The notes: generated by a model not told the origin, from the sequence alone. Counted from the first letter of the stretch, positions 1 through 8,753 are shown. The stretch: DNA of 34,944 nt from Nostoc sp. TH1S01 (GCA_018993265.1 JAGKSW010000101.1:1-34944), one strand, 5' to 3'. Made by a program: numbers and translations.

Positions 1-2
1 GG

Positions 3-119
3 ATGTTTGCAGTTCGCTACATCTACCATAGTCATTGGGAGGCCTCAAGGAATGGTGTCGTTACCTTTATCTTGTGGTTTCCCCTTCTTTTTTGCTACCC
101 CGACTCACATAAGCCGTAA
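3..119 (+). other. open frame at left edge, possible C-terminal end of an upstream gene
   Basis: The frame beginning at base 3 is open from the window edge to a TAA at 117-119. It would encode the last 38 residues of a protein with a hydrophobic stretch rich in Phe, Leu and Trp followed by Pro, Asp, Ser, His and Lys. No family can be assigned. It runs in the same direction as the flavoprotein genes that follow, so it could be the end of an upstream member of that cluster. It could equally be chance, because another frame here is also open for a similar distance. Confidence 0.2.
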
Positions 120-232
120 ACTTAAATTTTTCGATGTTTATTCGAGATGTATTTGAAATTTACCACCAATTACAGAAGTAGATACCTATAGTTTTTTGGA
201 CAATTACATTCAATCGTCCGAGGAATCATCCT

Positions 233-1771
233 ATGAAACCGGATTATCTCATTGTCGGCAGTGGTTTATCAGCATTAGTCTTTGGTGCTTTGATGGCAAA
301 CTCTGGCAAGTCCGTGCAAATCCTCGAAGCCCACGAGCATCCGGGAGGCTTTGGGCATACGTTTACAATGGCTAAAAAATATACATTTAATGCCCAACTT
401 CACTACGTTTGGGATTGCGGTGAAGGACAAACGGTGAATCGGGTACTCAAAAAACTCGGCTTAGATCAGGACGTGACCTTTGAGCGATATAACCCAGATG
501 GCTTTGACCATATGCGAATGCCGGGGTATGGGTTGGATATTCCCTCACAACCAGAGGAACTGATTCGACGATTGTCAGCATTGTTTCCGGAATATAGCGA
601 TCGCATCCGCCAATTTGTCCGCGAAGTAGAAAAGACTGGTGTAGGCTTGAAAATACTCGCTCCTCCAGTTAAGCCAACTGAACTACTTAAAAACGCGAGT
701 GAAGTATTTTGTGCTGTTCAGTATCTCAATAGTACACTTCAGGATGTATTTGACAAGTTTCAGCTACCCCAAGCCGCCCAAACTTTATTAGCTCTGCAAT
801 GGCCTGATTTTTTGCTACCTCCCAACCAACTCTCGTTCTATGCCTGGGTCTTATTATTTCGCGGTTATCAAGCAGGCGCATTTTACCCAACGCAGCATTT
901 CGAGTATGTGATTAATTCCTTCGTCAAGGTGATTGAATCACACGGGGGACAGGTGTTGCTCAACCATGAAATCACTAATTTTAGAGTTACCGACAAAACT
1001 GTCACGGGAGTTGAGGCGATGGATCTCACCACCCATCAAACCCATGAATTTACGGGTAACACCGTGATTTGCAACATTGACCCCAAACAAGCCGCCAAAA
1101 TGATTGGTGAAGAAAAGTTCTCTTCAAAATTGCGCCGTCAACTCAACTATGATTATTCGGCATCCAACTTCATGGCTTATTGTGTCGTCAAAGATATCGA
1201 CCTCCGCGACTATGGATTTGGTAAGTGGAATCTCTTCCATACAGAACATGAGGATTTGAATGTAGCCTTTGCACAGATGTATGTACACAATGACTTTTCC
1301 AATCCCAGCTTTGCGATGACAACGCCCACTTTATTGACCCAAGCAAGACGGGATTGCCCAGAGGACTGCCAGATTGTCGAATTTCTCACCGTTGCCAATT
1401 ACGACTACTTCAAGCAATTGCGAGAACATGACCGTAAAACCTACAACCAGAAAAAGCAAGAAATTCTAGATTCAATTCTGGATGTCGTAGAAAAATACTA
1501 TGTGCCGAATTTTAGACAGCATCTGGTCTTTCATATCACCGGCAGCCCCACCACCAATGAACGCTTCTGCTGGTGTCCTCAGGGGAATTCCTACGGCTCT
1601 AGTCTCACACCGCACAACATGGGTTTAGGGCGACTGAATCACGAAACCTCACTCAACAATTTCTATTTCTGCAACGCCTCATCCGGCTATCCAGGTTTTG
1701 CTCCCACCATTTGGACAGGAGCTTTGTTGTATCAACGCTTATCTGGCGACGTAATTCTAGGTAACAGCTAA
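233..1771 (+). CDS. FAD-dependent desaturase/isomerase of the CrtI / CrtISO / RetSat group
   Basis: This 512-residue flavoprotein most resembles phytoene desaturases, carotenoid isomerases and retinol saturases, which oxidise, reduce or isomerise polyene or lipid substrates at membranes. An N-terminal Rossmann FAD motif (G9-x-G11-x2-A14) is followed by an acidic residue and a Pro-Gly-Gly segment typical of the family. The C-terminal part has the Gly-Tyr-Pro-Gly-Phe-Ala-Pro-Thr region that closes the FAD site in CrtI-type enzymes. Length is normal for the family. The start is an ATG preceded by GAGG at 220-223. The next gene follows after 46 bases in the same direction and also encodes a flavoprotein, so the two probably form an operon acting on one pathway. 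The substrate cannot be read from sequence; a carotenoid role is not assured. Confidence 0.75.
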   Translation: MKPDYLIVGSGLSALVFGALMANSGKSVQILEAHEHPGGFGHTFTMAKKYTFNAQLHYVWDCGEGQTVNRVLKKLGLDQDVTFERYNPDGFDHMRMPGYGLDIPSQPEELIRRLSALFPEYSDRIRQFVREVEKTGVGLKILAPPVKPTELLKNASEVFCAVQYLNSTLQDVFDKFQLPQAAQTLLALQWPDFLLPPNQLSFYAWVLLFRGYQAGAFYPTQHFEYVINSFVKVIESHGGQVLLNHEITNFRVTDKTVTGVEAMDLTTHQTHEFTGNTVICNIDPKQAAKMIGEEKFSSKLRRQLNYDYSASNFMAYCVVKDIDLRDYGFGKWNLFHTEHEDLNVAFAQMYVHNDFSNPSFAMTTPTLLTQARRDCPEDCQIVEFLTVANYDYFKQLREHDRKTYNQKKQEILDSILDVVEKYYVPNFRQHLVFHITGSPTTNERFCWCPQGNSYGSSLTPHNMGLGRLNHETSLNNFYFCNASSGYPGFAPTIWTGALLYQRLSGDVILGNS

Positions 1772-1817
1772 TATAGACGTTCACGCACGATTCATTTCAT
1801 CAATTTAGAGGTGAAGT

Positions 1818-3032
1818 ATGAGGATTGCGGTCATTGGGGGCGGAGCAAGTGGTATAACTACAGCTTACTTGCTCAATAAACAAGGGCATCATGTCACTGT
1901 GTTTGAACGGCAACCGATGTTAGGGGGACATATTCGGACACTAAACAAAAATGTCCAGCCAAATCAATCCGATTGCCATGAAATTTTGGAAAGTGGAGTG
2001 TTGGAATTTCCTACTGTATTTCATAACTTTGTCGCTCTCATGCAAGAGTTAGAAGTGGAACTATTACCCGTCAATATCGGTTCAGCGTTGTTTCTCAAAA
2101 ATGGCAGTCACTTGCTATCGGGGGTGGCGATCGCCAAAAACTTCAAAGGTCTCCAACGCCTACTCAAATATCTGCGATTTCATAGCGTCTATATCTGTTC
2201 CCCTGGATTATGGCTGAAAACGCGATTTACTACCATCAAGGATTTTTACGACCAGCCACTGTCTCACTATCTAAAAGCCAATATTACTAGTAGCATCTGG
2301 CTCAAGTTGCTGACAATGTATAGCTACTCGATACCATTTGACCTCATTGATGATTTTCCAGCCCAATTAGCAATTCCGATGTTACGCGATTACCTTGCAG
2401 TCAACTGGCTCAGGATTGAAGGCGGTGTATATTCTTACATTGAAAAAATTCTGGCACGCTTTCAAGGTGAAGTCCTGCTGAATGTGGAGATTGCCAATGT
2501 TTCCAGAACCCCGGAAAGCGTGAAAATTCAGAGATTAAACGGCGAAATACAGGAGTTTGATAAAGTCGTGTTTGCCACGCCACCCGACCAGGTAATGGCA
2601 CTTTTAGCTGACCCAACTGATGCTGAAATTAAACGCTTCTGTGCTTGGAAAGCCAATTATGCAACTACTACAGTTCATAAGGATAGTTCTATGTATGCCA
2701 TGTTTGGCATTCGATACCCTTCGGAATTTGATTTCTTCCAGACAGACACCTGTTGGGGATATAACTGCTGGTTGAATCAGCTTTGCGGTATTTCGTCACC
2801 ACAGCATCATTTCCTATCTTTTCAACTGGAAGAGTTAATTGCCAAAGATTGCATGATTCACATTCAGCAACATCACACTCCGTTGTATAACACTGAATCT
2901 TTTCGATATCGAGATGAAGTCGTTGCCACTAATGGTGAGAATAATACCTACCATGCAGGAGCTTACTTAGGAGATGGCTTACATGAAGGAGCGATCGCAT
3001 CTGCTTTGCGAGTCGCTCAACTAATTGGTTAA
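1818..3032 (+). CDS. FAD-dependent amine-oxidase-like oxidoreductase
   Basis: This 404-residue protein has an N-terminal dinucleotide-binding motif (G7-G8-G9-A10-S11-G12) and a following Phe-Glu-Arg segment whose acidic residue would bind the FAD ribose. Near the C-terminus, Gly-Asp-Gly-Leu-His-Glu-Gly-Ala matches the flavin-containing amine oxidase / NAD(P)-binding family. These enzymes oxidise amines, or act as desaturases and cyclopropane-fatty-acid-cluster oxidases. A good ribosome binding site (GAGG at 1808-1811) lies six bases before the ATG. Its spacing to the upstream desaturase-like gene suggests co-transcription. The substrate is unknown. Its stop codon abuts an IS66 transposase remnant on the opposite strand, so the end of the operon borders former mobile DNA. 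Confidence 0.7.
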   Translation: MRIAVIGGGASGITTAYLLNKQGHHVTVFERQPMLGGHIRTLNKNVQPNQSDCHEILESGVLEFPTVFHNFVALMQELEVELLPVNIGSALFLKNGSHLLSGVAIAKNFKGLQRLLKYLRFHSVYICSPGLWLKTRFTTIKDFYDQPLSHYLKANITSSIWLKLLTMYSYSIPFDLIDDFPAQLAIPMLRDYLAVNWLRIEGGVYSYIEKILARFQGEVLLNVEIANVSRTPESVKIQRLNGEIQEFDKVVFATPPDQVMALLADPTDAEIKRFCAWKANYATTTVHKDSSMYAMFGIRYPSEFDFFQTDTCWGYNCWLNQLCGISSPQHHFLSFQLEELIAKDCMIHIQQHHTPLYNTESFRYRDEVVATNGENNTYHAGAYLGDGLHEGAIASALRVAQLIG

Positions 3033-3126
3033 GCCTTGTTTGAAACCTTTTGTCACAGCTAAACGCAGCGAGCGTTCGGCCTGATTGTTATCAGGAGGTA
3101 CTTCAGGATGATCAAGGAAATATAGT
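3033..3126 (-). pseudogene. IS66-family transposase relic
   Basis: Read on the minus strand, this stretch encodes about 30 residues, including a Leu-Asp-His-Pro-Glu-Val-Pro-Pro-Asp-Asn-Asn segment followed by Ala-Glu-Arg-Ser-Leu-Arg. This is the hallmark C-terminal block of IS66 transposases. Nothing of the rest of the transposase is recognisable: upstream on the minus strand the frame runs into an STRR-type repeat. The frame ends at a TAG inside the 3' end of the preceding gene. It is a non-functional fragment. Confidence 0.7.
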
Positions 3127-3606
3127 GAAGTGCTGAGTGCTGAGTAGGAACTAAGTATTTTCATGAGTTTCAGCCACCAACATAGTCCTAACCTATGCTT
3201 CGACTGCTACACCACCATTGATGAGCTTTATCGCGCAAAGAACGTAGAATTGATCTTCCTTATAAAAATTCCAATTGAGTATGTGCTTTGAAAATACTTG
3301 GTTAAGACTTACGCACAGTCTACGGAAAAATAAGGTACAAGCGTAAAACCTAAAATCATGTAGAGACGTTACATGTAACGTCTCTACAGTATTTCACTGT
3401 ATTCTTATTCCATAGGGATGTGCGAACAATTTTCGCGCATCTCTACTGGCGATCGCTTAAAATGCTAGTACAGCACGGCGGAAATAAAGCACCCATTATA
3501 AATTGCTGAAAAGCTCACTATAAAGGTTTTTTCATTTCAGACTTCATACTTCATACTTCAGCCTTTTTGTACTAGTGTTTTACTCACAGAAGAGTGTAAT
3601 AACTAA
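3127..3606. other. intergenic stretch with short repeats, no gene seen
   Basis: This gap between the IS66 relic and the debranching-enzyme stop contains an STRR run (GTGCTGA units near 3127-3145), a 30-bp perfect palindrome (3359-3388), a HIP1-type site near 3450, and a second STRR run (CTTCATA units near 3537-3562). No open frame of convincing length is present. The two genes beside it are convergent, so no promoter is needed here. Confidence 0.6.
3359..3388. repeat. 30-bp perfect palindrome
   Basis: The arm TGTAGAGACGTTACA is followed directly by its reverse complement, giving a perfect 30-bp inverted repeat. Elements of this kind are dispersed in Nostocales genomes. It lies between convergent genes, where it could act as a bidirectional terminator, though no T-run follows. 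Confidence 0.7.
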
Positions 3607-5589
3607 TCAACTCTGCGTCGCCAACCAAGCACGTAGAACTTCTGCTACTGTCCAGGCTTGGGCAATGCATCCGCGTGGAGTCATCGGTGCATCTCCATTA
3701 AAAATTTCGCTGAGACTGCCAACACCATGAGATGTGAGATGATTAGCCATTGGTTCTAAAAATTGCCGCGCCTGTTCAGGATTTTTGTAGACGCGTAGAT
3801 GGGCGAGGACAAACGGCCCCAACAACCAGCCCCAGACAGTTCCCTGATGATAAGCTCCATCTCTTTGATACTGATTGCCACCGTATATTCCTTGATATTG
3901 CGGATGGTCGGGAGAGAGCGATCGCAATCCATGAGAAGTGAGCAGCATTCGTCCACAAACTTCTACCACACTTTTTTGTTGAGCAGGTGTGAGGGGACTT
4001 TCTGGTAACGACACAGCAAAAATTTGATTCGGACGCAACGCCGCATCATCACCATCAGGACTATCAATCACGTCATAGCAATAACCCAACGCCTCATTCC
4101 AAAAGCGAGAAAATCTAGCTAAGGCGCGGTCTGCCATTGCTTCATATTCTTGGTGTGGTTTACCTAGTTGACGGGCAAATTTAGCCATTGTGCGTAAGGC
4201 ATTATACCAAAGGGCATTGATTTCAATTGGTTTGCCAATTCGTGGTGTAACTACCCAATCTCCTACTTTGGCATCCATCCACGTGAGTTGTGTACCAATC
4301 ACACCTGCATAAAGTAAACCATCCGTGGGATCAAGATGGATATCATAGCGTGTGCCGCGACAGTGCCAATAGATGATTTCTGCAAGCACGGGAAACAGTT
4401 CACTCACCAACTGATCGTCATTTGTGGCATTGTCATAGGCGCGAATTGCTTCAAAGTACCACAGTGTGGCATCGACTGTATTGTATTCTGGTTGCTCTCC
4501 CGCATCAGGAAAGCGATTAGGTAGCATTCCCTGGTCTACATACTTCGCAAAGGTGCGGAGAATTGCGCGTGCTACCTCTGGGCGACCCGTGGTAATTGTC
4601 AATCCAGGGAGACTAATCATTGTGTCCCTTCCCCAATCACTAAACCAGGGATAACCAGCGATGATGGTTTTGCCGTGAGATTCTTCTGGCACTGGGCGGT
4701 CTACAATAAACTGGTCAGCAGCGAGTACCAAATGTTTAATCCAAGCTGGAGATTCCTGTGCTGTAATGGGGCGATTACTTTGCCATAGTTCTAATAGTTT
4801 CTGTTCTTGAGTGCGGTGTAATTTGAGAGCGGTTTCACCATGTAAATCAATTTGTTTTTCTGTGCTGGCGGCAAAGGTGAGTGCTTCCCCTGGATTGAGT
4901 GTAACTGTGAAGGTGGCAGCGTGGAGATGATCTTCTTGATCGTTTAAGCCGCGATAACGCTCCACCGCCAAGTCAAAGTCATAATACCAATTGTGAACTA
5001 ATGTAGTACTGCCTTTATCACTCAACAAATAAAATGGTGTAGCACTGGGATAAGCAGTGACACAAATCCCCTGTTCTACTGGCTCAATCGACATTTGCCA
5101 GCCGTTGCTGTGGGTGTCACTATGATAATCGCGGTAGTTGACCATTGCTTTGAGCGTTAGTTGCAAAGGTTGGCTACCACGCCGCAGAGTGTATTGGATA
5201 TATGTGGTGTTAGCTCCCTGCTGCATCCAGATGCGCTTTTCTAGCAAAGCATCAGCCACCGCAAAACGCCAGATAGGAATTGTACCTTCTAAAGCAAAAG
5301 ATTCAATGTGTTTATAACCTTGAGGACTAACGATTTGATTTGCCCAGCGATTGGTGTGTAGTGGATAAGAGCGATCGCTATACAATACAGTTTCATCTAA
5401 TTTTGCCAACAGTAAAGTGCGACCTAACGGTGGGTGTAAGGCTGCTACTAGTAAGCCGTGATAGCGACGAGTCAGCATCCCTGCTACCGTCCCAGAAGAG
5501 TAACCACCAATGCCATTGGTAACTAACCATTCCCTTGTCTGTGCGGTGTCGAGATTGCCGCAGATTTCCCGCCCAAATTCCATATACAT
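3607..5589 (-). CDS. glycogen debranching enzyme (amylo-alpha-1,6-glucosidase type, GH133-like)
   Basis: This 660-residue cytosolic enzyme is predicted to hydrolyse alpha-1,6 branches of glycogen. The N-terminal domain (about residues 1-270) has the archaeal/bacterial debranching-enzyme signature, with Trp-Leu-Val-Thr-Asn-Gly-Ile-Gly-Gly-Tyr at 21-30 and Arg-Arg-Tyr-His-Gly-Leu-Leu at 41-47. The C-terminal (alpha/alpha)6 domain carries the Gly-Tyr-Pro-Trp-Phe-Ser-Asp-Trp-Gly-Arg-Asp block at 312-322 and a downstream Phe-Pro-Asp-Ala-Gly-Glu region that contributes catalytic acids in this family. Length is as expected. Two Met codons (residues 1 and 3) could each be the start. The gene is monocistronic, with a long AT-rich upstream gap. 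It is distinct from the GlgX isoamylase type. Confidence 0.88.
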   Translation of the reverse strand: MYMEFGREICGNLDTAQTREWLVTNGIGGYSSGTVAGMLTRRYHGLLVAALHPPLGRTLLLAKLDETVLYSDRSYPLHTNRWANQIVSPQGYKHIESFALEGTIPIWRFAVADALLEKRIWMQQGANTTYIQYTLRRGSQPLQLTLKAMVNYRDYHSDTHSNGWQMSIEPVEQGICVTAYPSATPFYLLSDKGSTTLVHNWYYDFDLAVERYRGLNDQEDHLHAATFTVTLNPGEALTFAASTEKQIDLHGETALKLHRTQEQKLLELWQSNRPITAQESPAWIKHLVLAADQFIVDRPVPEESHGKTIIAGYPWFSDWGRDTMISLPGLTITTGRPEVARAILRTFAKYVDQGMLPNRFPDAGEQPEYNTVDATLWYFEAIRAYDNATNDDQLVSELFPVLAEIIYWHCRGTRYDIHLDPTDGLLYAGVIGTQLTWMDAKVGDWVVTPRIGKPIEINALWYNALRTMAKFARQLGKPHQEYEAMADRALARFSRFWNEALGYCYDVIDSPDGDDAALRPNQIFAVSLPESPLTPAQQKSVVEVCGRMLLTSHGLRSLSPDHPQYQGIYGGNQYQRDGAYHQGTVWGWLLGPFVLAHLRVYKNPEQARQFLEPMANHLTSHGVGSLSEIFNGDAPMTPRGCIAQAWTVAEVLRAWLATQS

Positions 5590-6351
5590 AAGGCAAATTG
5601 CGTGATTTTTTAGGTTATCACCAAAATCTCCTCACTACAAATTTGTTATATAGGACTGATCTTTGATTTCTGAAAAAGCATTACACTTCAACAATACTCT
5701 TTCCTACTCCCTATTCCCAGTCTGCACAGATAATTTCAAAAATCACAACTGATTAATATATCCTATCGTTATTTTGTCATATTAAATTTACTTAAAAACT
5801 TGCATAATAAATTTCAATGTTTATTTGTGGCAAGTTTACGTTTTTAGGAGATACTCAAACTATGTCGGGGATTTTTTTGGATGCAAAGTAACAGCATTCT
5901 ACCGTTTGGATTGGCAATTGCTGTCTGTGCCTAACTGCTGTCATCCATCTTTTGTCATCATTTCGGCAATTGATATTAACTCTGTTCTCTATTCAACGAA
6001 TCCGTTCTTACCTGGGCTAGGGAGGTTCCACGTAATTATATCTACCCAAAACAGTGGATCTGCTGTTGTAGTAACGAATGTGTGATTTCAATTATTTGTT
6101 GCAAAATCTAACATTCACAAAACTATAAGTATTTATTCACTGTATTCAAAGTTACCTTTGTAGAAAAATGTTGTTTTCAATACTTCAATTTAAATTTAAC
6201 TTATTTTTATATTTAGATATTTAGCTTACTAAATCAGCATATTCAGTTAAGATGAAGCATGTTTTACTATTTAGTTGCTGGTTCTGGACTGCTAGACTCT
6301 CTGGATTAATTTCATCTTGTTATTCAATAGCTGTTAGCCCATATTGCTCCC
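5590..6351. other. long AT-rich divergent intergenic region, no supported gene
   Basis: This region separates the divergently transcribed debranching enzyme and the 170-aa protein, so it should contain promoters for both. It is AT-rich, with homopolymer stretches near 5740-5830 and 6100-6250. An open frame with a GTG start at 5825-6085 has no recognisable domain and poor composition; I do not accept it as a gene. No clear RNA fold or regulatory motif was found by eye. Confidence 0.5.
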
Positions 6352-6864
6352 ATGCTGACCTACCATCGCAAGCCTGTGTGCTTATCACTAATTTCCACTG
6401 ACCTGCCGTTCTGGTCGGTGGTAGAAACTGCCGGAACACTGTATCAGAAAGATACTGAACGATTTCATTTACTGTTAACTGCACCGCCTCTAATTACTTG
6501 TGAAGTAGAAACTTCGCCCAGTACAGAGGAAGTTGTACCCCAAAGAACGAACACGGCATACGCTCCCAGTAGTCCCAGAGTTTTGTGGCTGGAAATTTCT
6601 CCATATCGGGTAATTATGACTATGCAAGGTAATGGTCAAGTAAGTTACCGCCACTTCTGGGAACAAGGCGTATATGGTGTTAGCCGTTATTGGTTGCCTA
6701 CCGAATCATTACAACCGAATAATCCAATTCGCTTACGAAATTTTACGAAAACATTAACCCTCTCTGGCAAACAATTCCCAGAACACTTGCGACTGGAATA
6801 TGAATTGTGGGCAGAAAAAGTCCAATTGGGATGTTACATCCTGAATTTAGAAATTAAACACTGA
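6352..6864 (+). CDS. hypothetical protein of 170 aa
   Basis: I do not recognise this protein. It looks like a soluble beta-rich protein. It has a hydrophobic N-terminal half, a short Ser/Thr/Glu/Pro linker at about 60-70, and a C-terminal region with alternating hydrophobic residues and aromatic pairs (Tyr-Arg-His-Phe-Trp, Ser-Arg-Tyr-Trp). There is no signal peptide or membrane helix. The ATG start lies after a long gap, and a 17-bp-stem hairpin follows the stop closely, so it is probably monocistronic. Typical composition supports a real gene; function is unknown. Confidence 0.6.
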   Translation: MLTYHRKPVCLSLISTDLPFWSVVETAGTLYQKDTERFHLLLTAPPLITCEVETSPSTEEVVPQRTNTAYAPSSPRVLWLEISPYRVIMTMQGNGQVSYRHFWEQGVYGVSRYWLPTESLQPNNPIRLRNFTKTLTLSGKQFPEHLRLEYELWAEKVQLGCYILNLEIKH

Positions 6865-6879
6865 TAAATCTACCTCTGT

Positions 6880-6921
6880 TATTATGCCTTTCCCAAACTA
6901 ATGATTGGGAAAGGCATAATA
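6880..6921. terminator. 17-bp perfect inverted repeat after the 170-aa gene
   Basis: The arms 6880-6896 and 6905-6921 are perfectly complementary around an 8-base loop, beginning 15 bases after the stop of the 170-aa gene. The long stem suggests a transcription terminator, but no run of T follows on either side, so it may act by processing or be a repeat element instead. Confidence 0.5.
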
Positions 6922-6950
6922 TAGCAGTCCTAAATCATTTGTGAACAACA

Positions 6951-6983
6951 AGATCCCCGACTTCTTTGAGAAGTCGGGGATCT
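6951..6983. repeat. dispersed 33-bp hairpin repeat
   Basis: The arm AGATCCCCGACTTCT (6951-6965) pairs perfectly with 6969-6983 across a three-base loop. This GATCCCCGACTTCT palindrome is of a type I recall as dispersed in Nostoc-like genomes. It sits between the 170-aa gene and the Lgt-like gene and could help terminate transcription. Confidence 0.65.
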
Positions 6984-7078
6984 GAGCCTCTCAATTTTTA
7001 CAACTCACGTATGATTGCTATATTTATATTTTTTATCAAAATTTAACATCTAAAACAACAATAGAAGGAGAGCAATTT

Positions 7079-7828
7079 GTGACTTTCCCTGTATATTTTT
7101 GGTTAGGGTCATTACGAATTCATCCGCATATTTTATTTGAATCCTTAGCTTATGCGATCGCCTTTCGTTTATTATTGTGCAATGTTCGCAAAGATGCGAT
7201 CGCTCCTAGTCAACGCAGTTCTGTGATTCTAGGTGGTATGCTTGGGGCTTTAATTGGCGCTAAGGTATTAGTCGCTTTACAACATTTAGACTTAGTTTGG
7301 CAAAATCCTCAGCAATTAGGTTTACTGCTGTTACAAGGCAAAACTGTAGTCGGCGCACTTTTAGGTGGATTAATTGGCGTAGAAATCACCAAAAAAATTA
7401 TTGGCGTTCATCAATCAACAGGCGATGTTTTTGTTTATCCTTTGATTGTTGGTACTGCAATTGGCAGGATAGGATGCTTTTTGACTGGGTTGAGCGATCG
7501 CACTTATGGCATTGCCACTAGTTTACCTTGGGGCGTTGATTTTGGTGATGGCATTCTGCGTCATCCCACGCAATTATATGAAATATTATTTTGTATTTGT
7601 TTAATATTTGTATTAAATCTTCGCCGTCGTTATCAATATCGCAATGGCGATTTATTTAAGTTTTATTTAATTTCTTACTTAAGTTTTCGGTTTTTAATTG
7701 ATTTCATCAAGCCAGATTTTCATCCTTTGCTTGGTTTAAGTGCAATTCAAATTGCTTGTCTATTAGGTCTTGTATATTATTATCGCAGCATTCCCCAATT
7801 GTTTTATTTCAAACCACGCGAGGGTTAG
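7079..7828 (+). CDS. prolipoprotein diacylglyceryl transferase (Lgt)-like membrane protein, divergent
   Basis: This 249-residue integral membrane protein has about seven hydrophobic segments and matches the Lgt family in overall layout. It has a Gly-Arg-Ile-Gly block, a His-Pro-Thr-Gln-Leu-Tyr-Glu motif and a C-terminal Arg-Phe-Leu-Ile-Asp-Phe. Lgt attaches a diacylglyceryl group to the lipobox Cys of prolipoproteins. However, the signature Gly-Arg-x-Gly-Asn-Phe is here Gly-Arg-Ile-Gly-Cys-Phe. The conserved His before the Gly-Gly-Leu-Ile-Gly turn also seems absent: Gly-Lys-Thr-Val-Val-Gly occupies that region. It is therefore more likely a paralogue than the housekeeping Lgt. The GTG start is backed by AAGGAG at 7065-7070. 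It stands alone in its orientation. Confidence 0.75.
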   Translation: MTFPVYFWLGSLRIHPHILFESLAYAIAFRLLLCNVRKDAIAPSQRSSVILGGMLGALIGAKVLVALQHLDLVWQNPQQLGLLLLQGKTVVGALLGGLIGVEITKKIIGVHQSTGDVFVYPLIVGTAIGRIGCFLTGLSDRTYGIATSLPWGVDFGDGILRHPTQLYEILFCICLIFVLNLRRRYQYRNGDLFKFYLISYLSFRFLIDFIKPDFHPLLGLSAIQIACLLGLVYYYRSIPQLFYFKPREG

Positions 7829-7948
7829 TAAGGGACTTCCAACTAAAAAAATATACAGTCGTTGTGGTGAGCAGAGGGAGCAGAGGGAGAATGACTTGCA
7901 TCGCCTTCGCGGTGAAACTTGGATAATTTAATTTGTGGAAGTCCCTAA
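7829..7948. mobile_element. MITE-like repeat with 11-bp terminal inverted repeats
   Basis: AGGGACTTCCA at 7831-7841 is matched inverted by TGGAAGTCCCT at 7936-7946. The interior carries a short GAGCAGAGG-type tandem and a small hairpin around 7900-7912. No protein is encoded. The size (about 120 bp) and terminal repeats fit a non-autonomous element. An open frame reading leftward through it and the next two elements is a by-product of the palindromes. Confidence 0.6.
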
Positions 7949-7950
7949 AT

Positions 7951-8046
7951 GTCATTGCGAGGAGGAACGACAAAGCAATCCCAAAGTCTTCAATCTTAAC
8001 ATGTTGATGGGATTGCCACGCTCCACTTCGTTGCGATCGCAATGAT
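7951..8046. repeat. palindrome-ended dispersed repeat
   Basis: GTCATTGCGA at 7951 is mirrored by TCGCAATGAT ending at 8046, and the interior includes a HIP1-type GCGATCGC near 8033. It is non-coding and directly abuts elements on both sides, its right end overlapping the next element by a few bases. Confidence 0.55.
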
Positions 8047-8150
8047 ACCAATTCACTAAAATCTTGATTCAAATAAAAGAACTTGTAGGGGCGAACGGCC
8101 GTTCGCCCCTACATCTGTATTTGCATCATTTATAAAGTGAAATGGTATGA
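8043..8150. mobile_element. 108-bp imperfect palindrome (MITE-like)
   Basis: The terminal sequences TGATACCAATTCACT (from 8043) and its mirror AAGTGAAATGGTATGA (ending 8150) are imperfect inverted repeats. Homology continues inward to a perfect 28-bp palindrome at 8085-8112 (arm GTAGGGGCGAACGG). The whole element can fold into one long hairpin. A related fragment (GGAGCAAACGGCTGTTCGCCC) follows near 8174. It is non-coding. Confidence 0.65.
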
Positions 8151-8229
8151 CAAGCAAAAAAGTGGGATGCTTCCGGAGCAAACGGCTGTTCGCCCTTTCA
8201 AGTTATTGTATGCTTAATGTTGTATGTTA

Positions 8230-8625
8230 TTAGGCAGTCATTGTATTTTCATTTGATGTTTTATCTGTATTAGATTTCAAGCGTGTCAATCTACTTTTGC
8301 GGACGCGTTCGCTGTCTCGAACACCACCTGCAAGTTCATATTCATTGCTGTTTTTGCCATACTTGAACCGAACACCCATCAGTATTTTGTCTGAAACCTG
8401 ACTTAAGGTTTTTTCCATCGCATCCAGTTTGATTTTAGAAGAGTCAACCATCGCTAGAGCAGCGTTATAATCATCAAGCATTTCTTGAACCTGCTCGATT
8501 AATTGCGTCAGGTTTTGCAAGTTGCAATTATCATCAAAACTAATATTAGGGTCAATAGCTTTTAGTCCCGCAACTCTAAATTCAGCTTTTTTTAGAATCT
8601 GGGAACTACGTTTTTTGCGAGGCAT
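8230..8625 (-). CDS. small basic coiled-coil hypothetical protein (131 aa)
   Basis: I recognise no functional domain. The N-terminus is basic (Pro-Arg-Lys-Lys-Arg). Residues about 40-85 form a helical, likely coiled-coil region rich in Leu, Ile, Glu and Gln. A Gly-Val-Arg-Phe-Lys-Tyr-Gly-Lys-Asn-Ser-Asn-Glu-Tyr-Glu segment is followed by Gly-Gly-Val-Arg-Asp-Ser-Glu-Arg-Val-Arg-Lys-Ser and a basic tail. Sequences of this type recur in filamentous cyanobacteria, often among repeats and mobile DNA. The basic ends suggest nucleic-acid contact, which is inference only. The gene is flanked by repeat elements on both sides. Confidence 0.6.
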   Translation of the reverse strand: MPRKKRSSQILKKAEFRVAGLKAIDPNISFDDNCNLQNLTQLIEQVQEMLDDYNAALAMVDSSKIKLDAMEKTLSQVSDKILMGVRFKYGKNSNEYELAGGVRDSERVRKSRLTRLKSNTDKTSNENTMTA

Positions 8626-8753
8626 TATTTTATACTTTTAAACGCTTTACAAAGCTATTTTGGCTCAATTAATCTAGATTTTAGTTCAGCAAAAAACGCA
8701 TTTTTTGTAGCACAAGTTTTTCTTGATGTGCGTAATTTTTCTGAGTTTAATCA

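Noticed and set aside
5825-6085. 86-aa open frame in the long intergenic region
   Set aside because: GTG start without a ribosome site, Cys/Phe-rich composition and no recognisable domain.
7809-8072. 87-aa minus-strand open frame after the Lgt-like gene
   Set aside because: It is formed by two dispersed palindromic elements and overlaps the end of the Lgt-like gene.
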